A stretch of 32,314 nucleotides of DNA. Origin: Mycoplasmatota bacterium (GTDB taxonomy: Bacteria; Bacillota_I; Bacilli_A; Izemoplasmatales; Izemoplasmataceae). The notes under the pieces are model-generated. The model saw nothing but the letters and a program-made list of their open reading frames with translations, was not told where the DNA came from and did no database searches. A program made the translations under genes and the position numbers. How positions within the stretch are numbered: the first letter of the stretch is position 1; each line of letters opens with the position of its first letter. This document shows positions 14,483 to 22,851 of the stretch, in pieces. The DNA lies in NCBI GenBank assembly GCA_022712785.1, contig JAFLJX010000018.1, positions 1 to 32,314 of the forward strand. The letters are read 5' to 3'.

Positions 14483-16099
14483 ATGATTAAAGATATTTAT
14501 GTAGATAAAAGTCAGTACTATTTAGATGATAGTGTGATTCTTATCGTTGAAAAAACTAATAGTAATATAAAGATTGATGTTACTGTGAACCATTTAGAAC
14601 ATCAAGTGTTTAATAAAGAGATATTACTTCGAGGTGAAATTGCCAGAGTTGATCTAGGGAAATTTCCACTTGGAGGGTACCAAGTAAAAATGGGTGATTT
14701 CTTATCGGCATTTGACGTTGTAAATACATCTTCAGAAAGCCCAAGATATGGATTTTTAAGTGAATTTACATCTAAAGATTTTGATAAAAATATTGCACAA
14801 ATGAGCAAATTACATTTGAATCTTATTCAATTTTATGATTGGATGTATTGTCATCATGATCTTATTCCAAATAAAAACATATTTATAGACCCAATGGGGG
14901 CGACTATTGATAAGTCGGTTGTTGAAGGTAAAATAAAGAGTGTTCAAGAATATAACATGAAGGCTATCGCATACGGAGCTATATACGGTGCTGAAAAAGA
15001 TTACTTTAAGCATAATAATAAAGATGAATTAATGCATTTCAATAATGATGATCCAATTTTATTTATTGATATCATTGCAATGATGGATTTTTCTTCAAAT
15101 ACAAACTGGAGAAAACATATTATCAATGAATTTGGGAAAGCAATCGAAATCATGAATTTTGACGGAATACATTTAGATCAATATGGATTTCCAAAATATT
15201 CTCAATCTAAAAAGAATGATTTGATAGATTTAGCAAAGGAAATTCCTTCATTTATTAATGATACCATTGACTATACGGGTGGAATGAAAGATGAAGTAAT
15301 AATTGATTTTAACTACGTAAACAACTGGCCAATTGATACAATATCGGATTCAAAACAGGAATTCTCATATATTGAGGTTTGGTCTCCAAATGATACATAC
15401 AATGATCTTTCTAGGATTATAACAGAGGCAAAGCTATATTCTAATAATCGACCCGTTGTTCTAGCGGCATATATTCATGCATTTCAGGGTGAAACAGATA
15501 TGAAAAACAAAGAGTTGTCAGCACTATATACTATGGCTTGTGTTTATTCGCAAGGGGCATACCCATTATTGTTTGGAGAATATAATGGGATTTTATCAAA
15601 TCCATATTATGTAGATTACAGTAAATACACTGATGAGTTTTTTATTAAAGTAAGAAAGTATCAGGATTTTATTGTGAAGTACAAAGAATTACTATTCAAA
15701 AAACAAAGAGATATTACTTATACTTTTGCAAATGGTATTAATGAAGAACTTGTAGTAAAGGGGTATAATACCTCTTCAGATTTCAAGAATAACACTGTTG
15801 CTCTGAAAATATTCGAAAACCCTGAATTTAGAACTATACACCTAATAAATCTATTAGAACAGCAAAATTCAAATTGGAATGAAGAAAAAGATGATAACAA
15901 GGCACATAACAATATTGAAATTCAATATTTGATTTATGAAGAAATTGAAGCTATATATATAATGACACCTGATCAAACAGGAGAATTAATAGAGATAGAT
16001 TATAAATATGTAGATCATCAGCAAGGAAAAGCAGTTTCATTCATAGTTAAGAATTTGGATATCTGGACTATGGTATATATTAAACTTGCTCATTCATGA
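14483..16099 (+). CDS. Intracellular GH66 glucanase paralogue
   Basis: 538 residues, second GH66 enzyme in the pair. It begins directly with the Ig-like domain (IKDIYVDKSQYYLDDSVILI) and has no signal peptide or lipobox, so it should act in the cytoplasm. Catalytic segments: SPRYGFLSEF, LNLIQFYDWMYCHHDL, FDGIHLDQYG with Asp232 as nucleophile, and YIEVWSPNDTY with Glu298 as acid/base. A C-terminal beta domain holds TIHLINLLEQQNSNWNE. Most characterised GH66 enzymes are exported, so a cytoplasmic one implies that long or cyclic alpha-1,6-glucan fragments are imported whole and cut inside. Ribosome site GTGAGGT. It is last in the 9718-16099 unit, closed by the hairpin at 16141. Family and active site are clear; product type (endo-cleavage or ring opening) is not. 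Confidence 0.83.
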   Translation: MIKDIYVDKSQYYLDDSVILIVEKTNSNIKIDVTVNHLEHQVFNKEILLRGEIARVDLGKFPLGGYQVKMGDFLSAFDVVNTSSESPRYGFLSEFTSKDFDKNIAQMSKLHLNLIQFYDWMYCHHDLIPNKNIFIDPMGATIDKSVVEGKIKSVQEYNMKAIAYGAIYGAEKDYFKHNNKDELMHFNNDDPILFIDIIAMMDFSSNTNWRKHIINEFGKAIEIMNFDGIHLDQYGFPKYSQSKKNDLIDLAKEIPSFINDTIDYTGGMKDEVIIDFNYVNNWPIDTISDSKQEFSYIEVWSPNDTYNDLSRIITEAKLYSNNRPVVLAAYIHAFQGETDMKNKELSALYTMACVYSQGAYPLLFGEYNGILSNPYYVDYSKYTDEFFIKVRKYQDFIVKYKELLFKKQRDITYTFANGINEELVVKGYNTSSDFKNNTVALKIFENPEFRTIHLINLLEQQNSNWNEEKDDNKAHNNIEIQYLIYEEIEAIYIMTPDQTGELIEIDYKYVDHQQGKAVSFIVKNLDIWTMVYIKLAHS

Positions 16100-16140
16100 T
16101 TTTAGTATGATAAATAAAAAGTAGATATTAATTAGAGATT

Positions 16141-16171
16141 TAAACAAGGGTGAATTCCCTTGTTTATTCTT
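16141..16171 (+). terminator. Hairpin terminator after the GH66 pair
   Basis: TAAACAAGGG (16141-16150) pairs perfectly with CCCTTGTTTA (16157-16166) across a 6-nt loop, followed by TTCTT. Confidence 0.75.
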
Positions 16172-16203
16172 TATAACTCAGGGTTACTTGTGTTTTAAAT
16201 AAT

Positions 16204-16232
16204 TTGATAAATATGGGTATATAAAATATAAT
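16204..16232 (+). promoter_or_regulatory. Promoter of the AraC/cupin regulator
   Basis: TTGATA (16204-16209), a 17-nt spacer and TATAAT (16227-16232), giving a start near 16239. The activator motif found before the 9718 and 17333 promoters is not visible here. Confidence 0.6.
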
Positions 16233-16268
16233 AACTATATATATTATATTTGAGAGGAGTAATAATCA

Positions 16269-16307
16269 TTGCAAGAGAATGATTATACACAATTTTATGT
16301 ATTATAA
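16269..16307 (+). other. Possible 12-codon leader ORF overlapping the AraC start
   Basis: AGAGGAG at 16252-16258 lies about 10 nt before a TTG (16269) that opens a 12-codon frame (LQENDYTQFYVL) ending in TAA at 16305. It overlaps the start of the regulator gene (ATG 16279) in another frame. The strong ribosome site is too far (20 nt) from that ATG. It may be a translated leader, or the region may contain a frameshift or sequencing error. Confidence 0.3.
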
Positions 16308-17211
16308 ATTTTCGTTAGGAAATCTTCCTATGGTTAGTTTTATTGGAAAGGTAAAATACAATACTCCATGGTCACATTTTGAGAGGACATCGAGTGAATA
16401 TATTATGTTTTTTATTCATAGTGGTGATATGTATATTCAAGAATCACAAACAAAATATCATTTAAAAGCAAATGATATTTTTATGCTTTCTCCTCATAAG
16501 AAGCACTTTGGGTATAAAGAAGCAAAGTGTGTTTATAGCTTTGTTCATTTTGAATTGGAAAATATGGATGAGGTAAATGAAGAATTTGGTGAAGAAAAAG
16601 AGGCAAAGATTGCAGATATGTTTTTCCTTAATAAAAATGTTGTATTTCATGGAGGACCATATAAAATTTTTCACATATATGTTCCAAAATACATACAGAT
16701 ACTTGATTCAAATACACTGTATTCATTGAAAAAAATATTTGATGAGGGAATAAGCGAGTATTTTAATGCATATATGAATTATCCTGTGATTTGCTCTATG
16801 AAATTAACTGAATTTTTGATGGTACTATATCGCTATTGTTTTGAAGAGAAGAAAATTACATACTCAAAAAAGATTTCGAAATCATATTTTACAGCTAGAG
16901 AACTTAAAAAGTATTTAGATGACAATGCTTACAGAAGTGTTTCTAGTGAAATGATAACCGAGGAATTCGAGTTGAATTATGATTATTTAAACAGGTTATT
17001 AAAGAAATATTTTAGTATTAGTATTAGGCAGTACATTTTAATACAAAAAATTAATGCTGCAAAAATCATTCTAACTAATAACGATATAAAGATCAATGTT
17101 GTTGGAGATTTAGTCGGAATTGATAATCCATACTATTTTAGTAAATTATTTAAAAAACATGTTGGGATTTCACCTATTGAGTTTTATAAAGAAGTCAGAC
17201 TGTCTAAATGA
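16279..17211 (+). CDS. AraC-family regulator with cupin sensor domain
   Basis: 310 residues with the usual AraC layout for sugar loci. The N-terminal cupin-type sensor (about 20-110) includes the stretch KANDIFMLSPHKKHFG that forms the ligand-binding barrel. The C-terminal double HTH (about 208-305) has SSEMITEEFELNYDYLNRLL as first unit and VVGDLVGIDNPYYFSKLFKK, then VGISPIEFYKEVR, as second. It sits between the GH66 pair and the transporter genes, with its own promoter. The motif shared by the two flanking promoters, ending 10 nt before the -35 boxes, is where AraC activators usually bind, so I infer it turns on both units when an oligosaccharide binds. The start is uncertain: ATG 16279 has no good ribosome site, ATG 16297 is the next in frame, and a strong ribosome site serves a TTG in another frame. 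Confidence 0.85.
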   Translation: MIIHNFMYYKFSLGNLPMVSFIGKVKYNTPWSHFERTSSEYIMFFIHSGDMYIQESQTKYHLKANDIFMLSPHKKHFGYKEAKCVYSFVHFELENMDEVNEEFGEEKEAKIADMFFLNKNVVFHGGPYKIFHIYVPKYIQILDSNTLYSLKKIFDEGISEYFNAYMNYPVICSMKLTEFLMVLYRYCFEEKKITYSKKISKSYFTARELKKYLDDNAYRSVSSEMITEEFELNYDYLNRLLKKYFSISIRQYILIQKINAAKIILTNNDIKINVVGDLVGIDNPYYFSKLFKKHVGISPIEFYKEVRLSK

Positions 17212-17239
17212 CTTCTTATAATTATTTATAACAATAGTC

Positions 17240-17260
17240 GGGTTTGTATAAAACATATCA
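17240..17260 (+). promoter_or_regulatory. Putative AraC-type activator site, copy 2
   Basis: GGGTTTGTATAAAACA, then TATCA. It matches the element at 9615-9636 except for a one-base gap and two substitutions, and its end is again exactly 10 nt before the -35 box (17271). A weaker upstream repeat, TATAACAATAGTC, starts 20 bp earlier, the spacing expected for AraC half-sites. Confidence 0.5.
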
Positions 17261-17270
17261 AGAATTATTA

Positions 17271-17299
17271 TTGTATTTATAGAAGTATTAAAATATAAT
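17271..17299 (+). promoter_or_regulatory. Promoter of the transporter series
   Basis: TTGTAT (17271-17276), a 17-nt spacer and TATAAT (17294-17299), 33 nt before the first gene at 17333. The weak -35 is consistent with activator dependence. Confidence 0.6.
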
Positions 17300-17332
17300 T
17301 AGAGTGCTTAGATTAAACAATGGAGGGCTTTT

Positions 17333-18100
17333 ATGAAAAAAAAATGTTTAATTATTATTTTTGTATTATTGCTAGCGTCAACAAAAACGTATAACGTTAA
17401 TGCTTTTGTTGGATATAACGCTGCGGAAGCAAAAGGAACTTATGCAGAATCATTAGATGTGATATATATTGAATTTGAAACAAGCAAAGATATTGGTGCT
17501 GTTTACGACGGTTTATTACTAATAGATGAAAATGATATATCTGTTGAATGGTCTACTTTGATTGCACAAAATGATATCGGTGGTAGAGCTACTGTTTTTA
17601 AAGGAACATTAGATTCTCCTTTAAATCTAGAAACTAAATACTTTGTTAAGTATTCAGACAAATCTATTATTCTAGATTTTGATACTAGTGCACCGTTAAT
17701 AAGTTTTACAAATAAGGTTAAGAACGATCCACTGAGATATAATGAGATAGATGATGTATATTTAGTAGAGTTAAAGAAATTAAATATATATGAATCAATT
17801 TTTTCAACACGTGATAGTTTCATTATTGATGAATATATTAGATTAAACGTTGTTGATAATAGAGATGGAGGGCTGCTTGATAAGATTAAGATTGACGGGC
17901 TTCCCGATTTGTATAACAAAGGCAGTTATATTGTTTCAATAACAGCAGTTGACAGCTGGGAGAACACCAAAGTTAAAACTTTTGATTTTGAGGTAGTTGA
18001 TTTTGGGAATGAAACAGTCCTGTTAGAAAACATAGTGATTGTAGTTGGAGCATTTATTCCATTTGCAATTATAATTGGATATTTTTGGAAAAAGAGATAG
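17333..18100 (+). CDS. Tail-anchored extracellular Ig-like protein
   Basis: 255 residues with a cleavable-looking signal peptide (about 1-25, ending VNA), an extracellular part of about 200 residues and a single C-terminal membrane helix (about 229-251) with a KKR cytoplasmic end. The first half (LDVIYIEFETSKDIGAVYDGLLL, split here as FETSKDIGAVYDG; then LNLETKYFVKYSD) looks like a beta-sandwich, and the second (FIIDEYIRLNVVDNRDGG to TAVDSWENTKVKTFDFEVVD) like a DUF5011/HYR-type Ig domain. It has no catalytic motif. It is first in the transporter series and 9 nt before a binding-lipoprotein gene, with a strong ribosome site (GGAGGG). It may hold or steer glycan at the membrane near the transporter. 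Function unknown. Confidence 0.65.
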   Translation: MKKKCLIIIFVLLLASTKTYNVNAFVGYNAAEAKGTYAESLDVIYIEFETSKDIGAVYDGLLLIDENDISVEWSTLIAQNDIGGRATVFKGTLDSPLNLETKYFVKYSDKSIILDFDTSAPLISFTNKVKNDPLRYNEIDDVYLVELKKLNIYESIFSTRDSFIIDEYIRLNVVDNRDGGLLDKIKIDGLPDLYNKGSYIVSITAVDSWENTKVKTFDFEVVDFGNETVLLENIVIVVGAFIPFAIIIGYFWKKR

Positions 18101-18109
18101 GAGAAAACT

Positions 18110-19756
18110 ATGAAAAAATTATATATATTAATAACAAGTATTTCACTATTATTTACACTCTCTGCTTGTAAAAATGATGAAGGTAATATCATTGTAGATA
18201 AAGAGCAATTATCTGAGGCATTCTTTGGAGAGAAGAATACTGAAGAGTGGCAAGAACACTATAGTGGAACTATAAATATTGACGAGGATAATAATGGTGT
18301 ATTGGATTGGAAAGAAACAGAAATGACCATTTCTTATGCATCTGACTTTTATAATGATGATGATGAGTTAAACACATTATATAGAAACGCTGTAAAATGG
18401 GCTGAACAGTATCCAAATATTACAATAACACGTGATGAGAGATTTAAAAAAGCTGTGACAGGAAATGATAATAGTTTATTTTTTGAAATATTGTTGGCAT
18501 CATCTCAAGATTCAACGATGCCTGATATATTTTATGCACCACTATCAGCGGAGGCTTACGATCAAGATTTGACTCTTGATTTAACTCCATATTTTCGATC
18601 TGACAATGAAGCAAGACTAATTACCAATAATGCCTTCGAATTTATTACATCAGTGGATGGACAAGAAATATGGGGTGTTCCATATATGTCTGTTTCACAA
18701 TTTCCAGCAGTTAATGTTGGGTTGTTGAGAGAAAATAATATTAATATCCCTTCATATGATTGGACTTATGAAGAGTATGAAAATTTACGATCAGATGTAG
18801 CTACATTGACAACATCTGGAAGTTGTATTTTCCCAGGGATAATAGATTTTTCTAACCACGGACCGAATTATTTTGATGCTGTACCAAATGGGTGGAATGG
18901 ATTTAATATTGAAACACAAAGATTTGATTTTGAAAGTGCAACAAAATTTGGATCTTGGTTATCAGAGGTAGCATTTGAAGGTGATCAAGGATTACATTAT
19001 AGTGATTTATCTCTAGAAGAACAAGAAGCTATCTGTGGAAGCTATAGTTATGCTTGGGGAGATGGGTTTCAAGCAGTTGATAATATTTGGATGTATTTTT
19101 TAAGCACAAATGTTACATCACTAATTAAAACTAGAGGACTTGAAATTGATATTTATCCTATGCCTGAATCACCAGAAGGTGGAGAAACTTCATTACATGG
19201 TTATTATGATGCATATGGACTAAGTTATGAGTTGAGTAATGATTTAGTTAAAGCTGAGGCTGTATTTGATTTAGCCAAATGGTTATCATATGGACAAGAA
19301 GGAACAGAAGCTAGATGGGATTTAATTGATGAAGATATATCAGAATACGGAAACACAATTGAAGATTGGATAGCATTAGGAAATTTAGAAGCTGATTTTC
19401 CATTTATTCATCCTTCAACACACTTAATGGATTATATTATGGGATGGCCAGCTACTACTAATCCACTAGTACTTGAAAATCACCCTTTGGTAAAAGGGTT
19501 CCCAATTGACGGCCCTTATGCAATCTTTAATTTTGAGGCCTTCAAGAATGTAGAATTTCAAGAACAACTTTCTAACGCAGTCGCATTTCCAAGACAAATA
19601 CCAGCGGCATCAAGTGCTATTGAAGAAATCAATATTTGGTTAGATTTAAAAGAAAGAATTAGAAATGAAGGATACAGTTATGAGTCTTTAGCACCAGAAA
19701 TAGATGATTTAATGAATCAAATTCTTGATGATTATTTAAGGTATTATTCAGATTAA
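18110..19756 (+). CDS. Sugar ABC transporter binding lipoprotein with EF-hand loop
   Basis: 548-residue lipoprotein (LSAC, Cys20) of the extracellular solute-binding family 1 type. The binding domain spans about 70-548, with segments such as MPDIFYAPLSAEAYDQDLTL, GVPYMSVSQFPAVNVGLLRE, NIPSYDWTYEEYENL and FDLAKWLSYGQEG typical of carbohydrate-binding proteins. Between the lipid anchor and this domain, residues 58-69 (DEDNNGVLDWKE) form a complete EF-hand calcium loop, with Asp1, Asp3, Asn5, Gly6, Asp9 and Glu12 in place. The alginate-binding proteins AlgQ1/Q2 also use an EF-hand-like calcium site. It lies 9 nt after 17333 and is followed by a hairpin at 19788. It probably delivers glucan fragments to one or both permease pairs downstream. 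Confidence 0.82.
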   Translation: MKKLYILITSISLLFTLSACKNDEGNIIVDKEQLSEAFFGEKNTEEWQEHYSGTINIDEDNNGVLDWKETEMTISYASDFYNDDDELNTLYRNAVKWAEQYPNITITRDERFKKAVTGNDNSLFFEILLASSQDSTMPDIFYAPLSAEAYDQDLTLDLTPYFRSDNEARLITNNAFEFITSVDGQEIWGVPYMSVSQFPAVNVGLLRENNINIPSYDWTYEEYENLRSDVATLTTSGSCIFPGIIDFSNHGPNYFDAVPNGWNGFNIETQRFDFESATKFGSWLSEVAFEGDQGLHYSDLSLEEQEAICGSYSYAWGDGFQAVDNIWMYFLSTNVTSLIKTRGLEIDIYPMPESPEGGETSLHGYYDAYGLSYELSNDLVKAEAVFDLAKWLSYGQEGTEARWDLIDEDISEYGNTIEDWIALGNLEADFPFIHPSTHLMDYIMGWPATTNPLVLENHPLVKGFPIDGPYAIFNFEAFKNVEFQEQLSNAVAFPRQIPAASSAIEEINIWLDLKERIRNEGYSYESLAPEIDDLMNQILDDYLRYYSD

Positions 19757-19787
19757 TATAAAAATATATTTTTGTTTATGACATGAC

Positions 19788-19822
19788 TAGTTTCCATGAA
19801 AAGTTATTTTTTGTGGAAACTA
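19788..19822 (+). terminator. Intercistronic hairpin after the binding lipoprotein
   Basis: TAGTTTCCA (19788-19796) pairs with TGGAAACTA (19814-19822); an A-run and a T-run inside the loop extend the stem. There is no T-run after it, so it is probably a stabiliser or partial terminator that raises binding-protein mRNA over the downstream genes. Confidence 0.55.
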
Positions 19823-19854
19823 ATTCTTAATACAGGTGACAATGAGGTGGAAAG

Positions 19855-22851
19855 ATGAAAAAAATTCTATTTATAATATTAGTAGGTCTCATTATTGCTA
19901 TTTTTGGAGCGATGAATACTTCTGACATTTCAATTTCAGCTAATTCAGATGATGAATTATCATATTTTTTAGAAGAAAGTATTCTCGAAAACAACGAGGT
20001 GTATCAATCGTCTTTTACAAGAACTGAAAGCTATTATAGTGTTTTTCAGAATTGGACAGACTTGGAATTAATAAAATCCAATAATATTTATAAAGTGAAT
20101 TCTAATGAATATTTTGGTGGAGAATCAACTACGATTGTTGATAGCTTTTCTTATGGGACAAATACTACAAAACTGCAATCTGAAGATTCAGTTAGTTTTG
20201 ATGTTTCCATTCTAAATGAAGGGCTATATCAAATATATCTAGACTACTATATAATTCCTGATGTTAAGATTTCTCCAGTTATATCACTTTTGATTAATAG
20301 TGAGAGTCAATTTACTGAGATGAATTATCTAGAATTTAAAGTTGATTGGGGAATAGAAAGTGATATTCATTATGATAGATTTGGTGATGAGTTAACTCCT
20401 AAAAGTTTTATTACAGAAAAGTGGTATTTGAGTATGGGATTGATTGATCCTAATCGTTTTTACACTGAACCTTTATACTTTTATTTTGATGAAGGAATAA
20501 ACAATATTGATATTTCTGTTTTGGAAGGTAGTTTTTTACTTGGAAACACTATAATCAAAAGTGTGGAGGAAGAAACTTCAACTTACGATGAGTATTTTCA
20601 AGGTCTGATTCCAAATGGTAATAGTGATAGTTCAATTATTGTATTAGAAGCAGAAGACTATACATATAAGAGTAAACAGAGTATTCGTTCGAAATATATG
20701 AGAGATCCACAGGTTACACCATATGAATATCAAAATCGTGTATTAAATGTGTTAGATGGTTATTCTTTTGGAGAATCAGGAGATAGCATAACCTACACTT
20801 TTTCGGTCCCAAATAATGGACTTTACAACATTGCTTTCAAGTATTATCAAAATACAAATAATGGGTTAATAAGTACAAGAAAAATAGAAATCGATAATGA
20901 GGTATTGTTTGACGAACTAAACAGCTATCATTTCGAATATTCTCCTAAATGGAAAAATGAAATTTTAAGTGACAACTCTAATACTCCATTTTCAATTTAT
21001 CTATCAAAAGGAACTCATACAATAAGTATTATTGCTGATAATGAGGAAATCCGTGACATATACCATGAACTTATATATCTACTAGAAGAAATGCAAGACA
21101 TATCTCGCCAAATCAACAAGATTACTGGGGGATTAGAGGATAAGGACAGAGATTGGAACATTACTAACTACATACCAAACTTAGTAAGTGACCTGACAGG
21201 GATTTCAAATAAGTTAGGTATTATGATTGAAGAATTGTCAATATATATAGGTGAAGATGACATTCCAATTATTAGTGAAATTAAAATTGCAAAAAACATG
21301 ATTGCTGAATTTATTGACAATCCAGATGATTTACCTTCTTACATGAGTAACTTTACAAAAGGTGAATCGTCAGCATATGGAAGAATAAATTCATCATTAC
21401 CATCATTAATATATAGCCCTTTAAACTTAGATAAAATGTATATTTACAACAATCATGATTTACCAAAAGCCAATTCAAATTTTTTCGTGAAGACACTTGA
21501 AGGATTGAAAGCGTTCATTTTTACTTTCTTTGATCCAAAATATAATGAAATGTCTGAAGTGGATGAAAAAACTATCGAAATTTGGGTGAATAAGTCGAGA
21601 CTGTATGTTGAAATAATGCAAAGAATGATTGATGAGGAGTTCACTCCAGATACTGGTGTGAAAGTACAATTATCAATCATGCCTGACGAAAATAAAATAA
21701 TTTTGGCAAACGCAGCTGGAACAACTCCTGATGGAGTGATAGGAATTACTTTTAAAAAACCTTTTGAGTTTGCAATTAGAGATATAATTGTAGATATTAG
21801 AGATTACGAAGGATTTTATGAACTTGCAGAAGAATTTAATCCAAATACCTTTGTACCATACATTTATAGTGATGGAGTTTATGCTATCCCAGAAACTCAG
21901 GATGTAAAATTATTATTTTATAGAAAAGATATTTTTGCTGAATTAGGAGTCGAACCACCAGATACTTGGGATGAGGTTATATCACTTGTACCTGTACTTC
22001 AAAAGTATGATATGAATTTTTATGCGCCTATAGGTGAAGAAAATTCTTATAAAGGTTTTGATAAAACAACACCATTTATTTATCAGTTTGGTGGTACTTT
22101 GTATGACCAAGACACAATGTCAACCACAGTAAATGTTGATGGAGCATATAAGTCATTTGAGTTGATGACAGAATTATTTTCTGTGTATAATCTACCTGTT
22201 TCAACTGCAAGCTTTTTTCAAGATTTCAGGAATGGAACTATTCCAGTCGGGATAGGGGATGCAAATATGTATATTCAACTTAAATATGCAGCCCCCGAAC
22301 TTTCTGGACAGTGGGGAGTATTACCGATCCCAGGAGTTGAAAATGAAAGTTCAATAGTTGAGAGATGGGATCCAACGTATGGAGGTTCAAGTATTATTTT
22401 TGAAGATAGTGAAAAGCATAAAATGACTTGGGAGTTAATTAAATGGTGGTCTTCATCAAATACTCAAGCTGATTTTTCGTATAATATTCAATCAACATTA
22501 GGTGACAAGTTTTTATATATGACAGCCAACATTGATGGATTTAAGAATGGAGCTTGGCCAAATGATTCTAAATATACTATTTTGGATCAATGGGACTGGA
22601 TTCAAACTACTGGAAAAGTTCCAGGGGATTATATGGTTGAACGAGAACTTAGTAATGCTTGGAATAAAGTTGTTTTCGAAGGATTACATCCCAGAATTGC
22701 TATTGATGAGGCGAAAATAATAATTGATTTGGAAATAAAGCGAAAACTTATTGAATTTCTTTATATGAATGAAAATGGTGAATTATTAAAACCATTTTTG
22801 ATACCAACAATTGATAATATTGAGAACTGGGTGAGAAAAGATGAAAATTAG
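19855..22851 (+). CDS. Large multi-module sugar-binding protein (SBP fused to binding modules)
   Basis: 998 residues, more than twice a normal binding protein. Residues 1-29 are a signal peptide or signal anchor without a lipobox. Next come two beta-rich modules: about 60-240, and about 258-400 starting IIVLEAEDYTYKSKQ and containing YTFSVPNNGLYNIAFKYYQN, the form of CBM35/CBM6-like carbohydrate modules. A helical linker spans about 400-560. The last 430 residues are a family-1 solute-binding domain: WVNKSRLYVEIMQRMIDEE, NAAGTTPDGVIGITF, YAIPETQDVKLLFYRKDIF, GVEPPDTWDEVISLVPVLQK and WELIKWWSSSNTQADFSYNI. Multi-module proteins of this kind occur in some Firmicute polysaccharide loci. It overlaps the next permease gene by 11 nt, suggesting tight coupling. 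It may capture long chains and feed them to the permeases. Ribosome site GAGGTGG. Confidence 0.8.
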   Translation: MKKILFIILVGLIIAIFGAMNTSDISISANSDDELSYFLEESILENNEVYQSSFTRTESYYSVFQNWTDLELIKSNNIYKVNSNEYFGGESTTIVDSFSYGTNTTKLQSEDSVSFDVSILNEGLYQIYLDYYIIPDVKISPVISLLINSESQFTEMNYLEFKVDWGIESDIHYDRFGDELTPKSFITEKWYLSMGLIDPNRFYTEPLYFYFDEGINNIDISVLEGSFLLGNTIIKSVEEETSTYDEYFQGLIPNGNSDSSIIVLEAEDYTYKSKQSIRSKYMRDPQVTPYEYQNRVLNVLDGYSFGESGDSITYTFSVPNNGLYNIAFKYYQNTNNGLISTRKIEIDNEVLFDELNSYHFEYSPKWKNEILSDNSNTPFSIYLSKGTHTISIIADNEEIRDIYHELIYLLEEMQDISRQINKITGGLEDKDRDWNITNYIPNLVSDLTGISNKLGIMIEELSIYIGEDDIPIISEIKIAKNMIAEFIDNPDDLPSYMSNFTKGESSAYGRINSSLPSLIYSPLNLDKMYIYNNHDLPKANSNFFVKTLEGLKAFIFTFFDPKYNEMSEVDEKTIEIWVNKSRLYVEIMQRMIDEEFTPDTGVKVQLSIMPDENKIILANAAGTTPDGVIGITFKKPFEFAIRDIIVDIRDYEGFYELAEEFNPNTFVPYIYSDGVYAIPETQDVKLLFYRKDIFAELGVEPPDTWDEVISLVPVLQKYDMNFYAPIGEENSYKGFDKTTPFIYQFGGTLYDQDTMSTTVNVDGAYKSFELMTELFSVYNLPVSTASFFQDFRNGTIPVGIGDANMYIQLKYAAPELSGQWGVLPIPGVENESSIVERWDPTYGGSSIIFEDSEKHKMTWELIKWWSSSNTQADFSYNIQSTLGDKFLYMTANIDGFKNGAWPNDSKYTILDQWDWIQTTGKVPGDYMVERELSNAWNKVVFEGLHPRIAIDEAKIIIDLEIKRKLIEFLYMNENGELLKPFLIPTIDNIENWVRKDEN

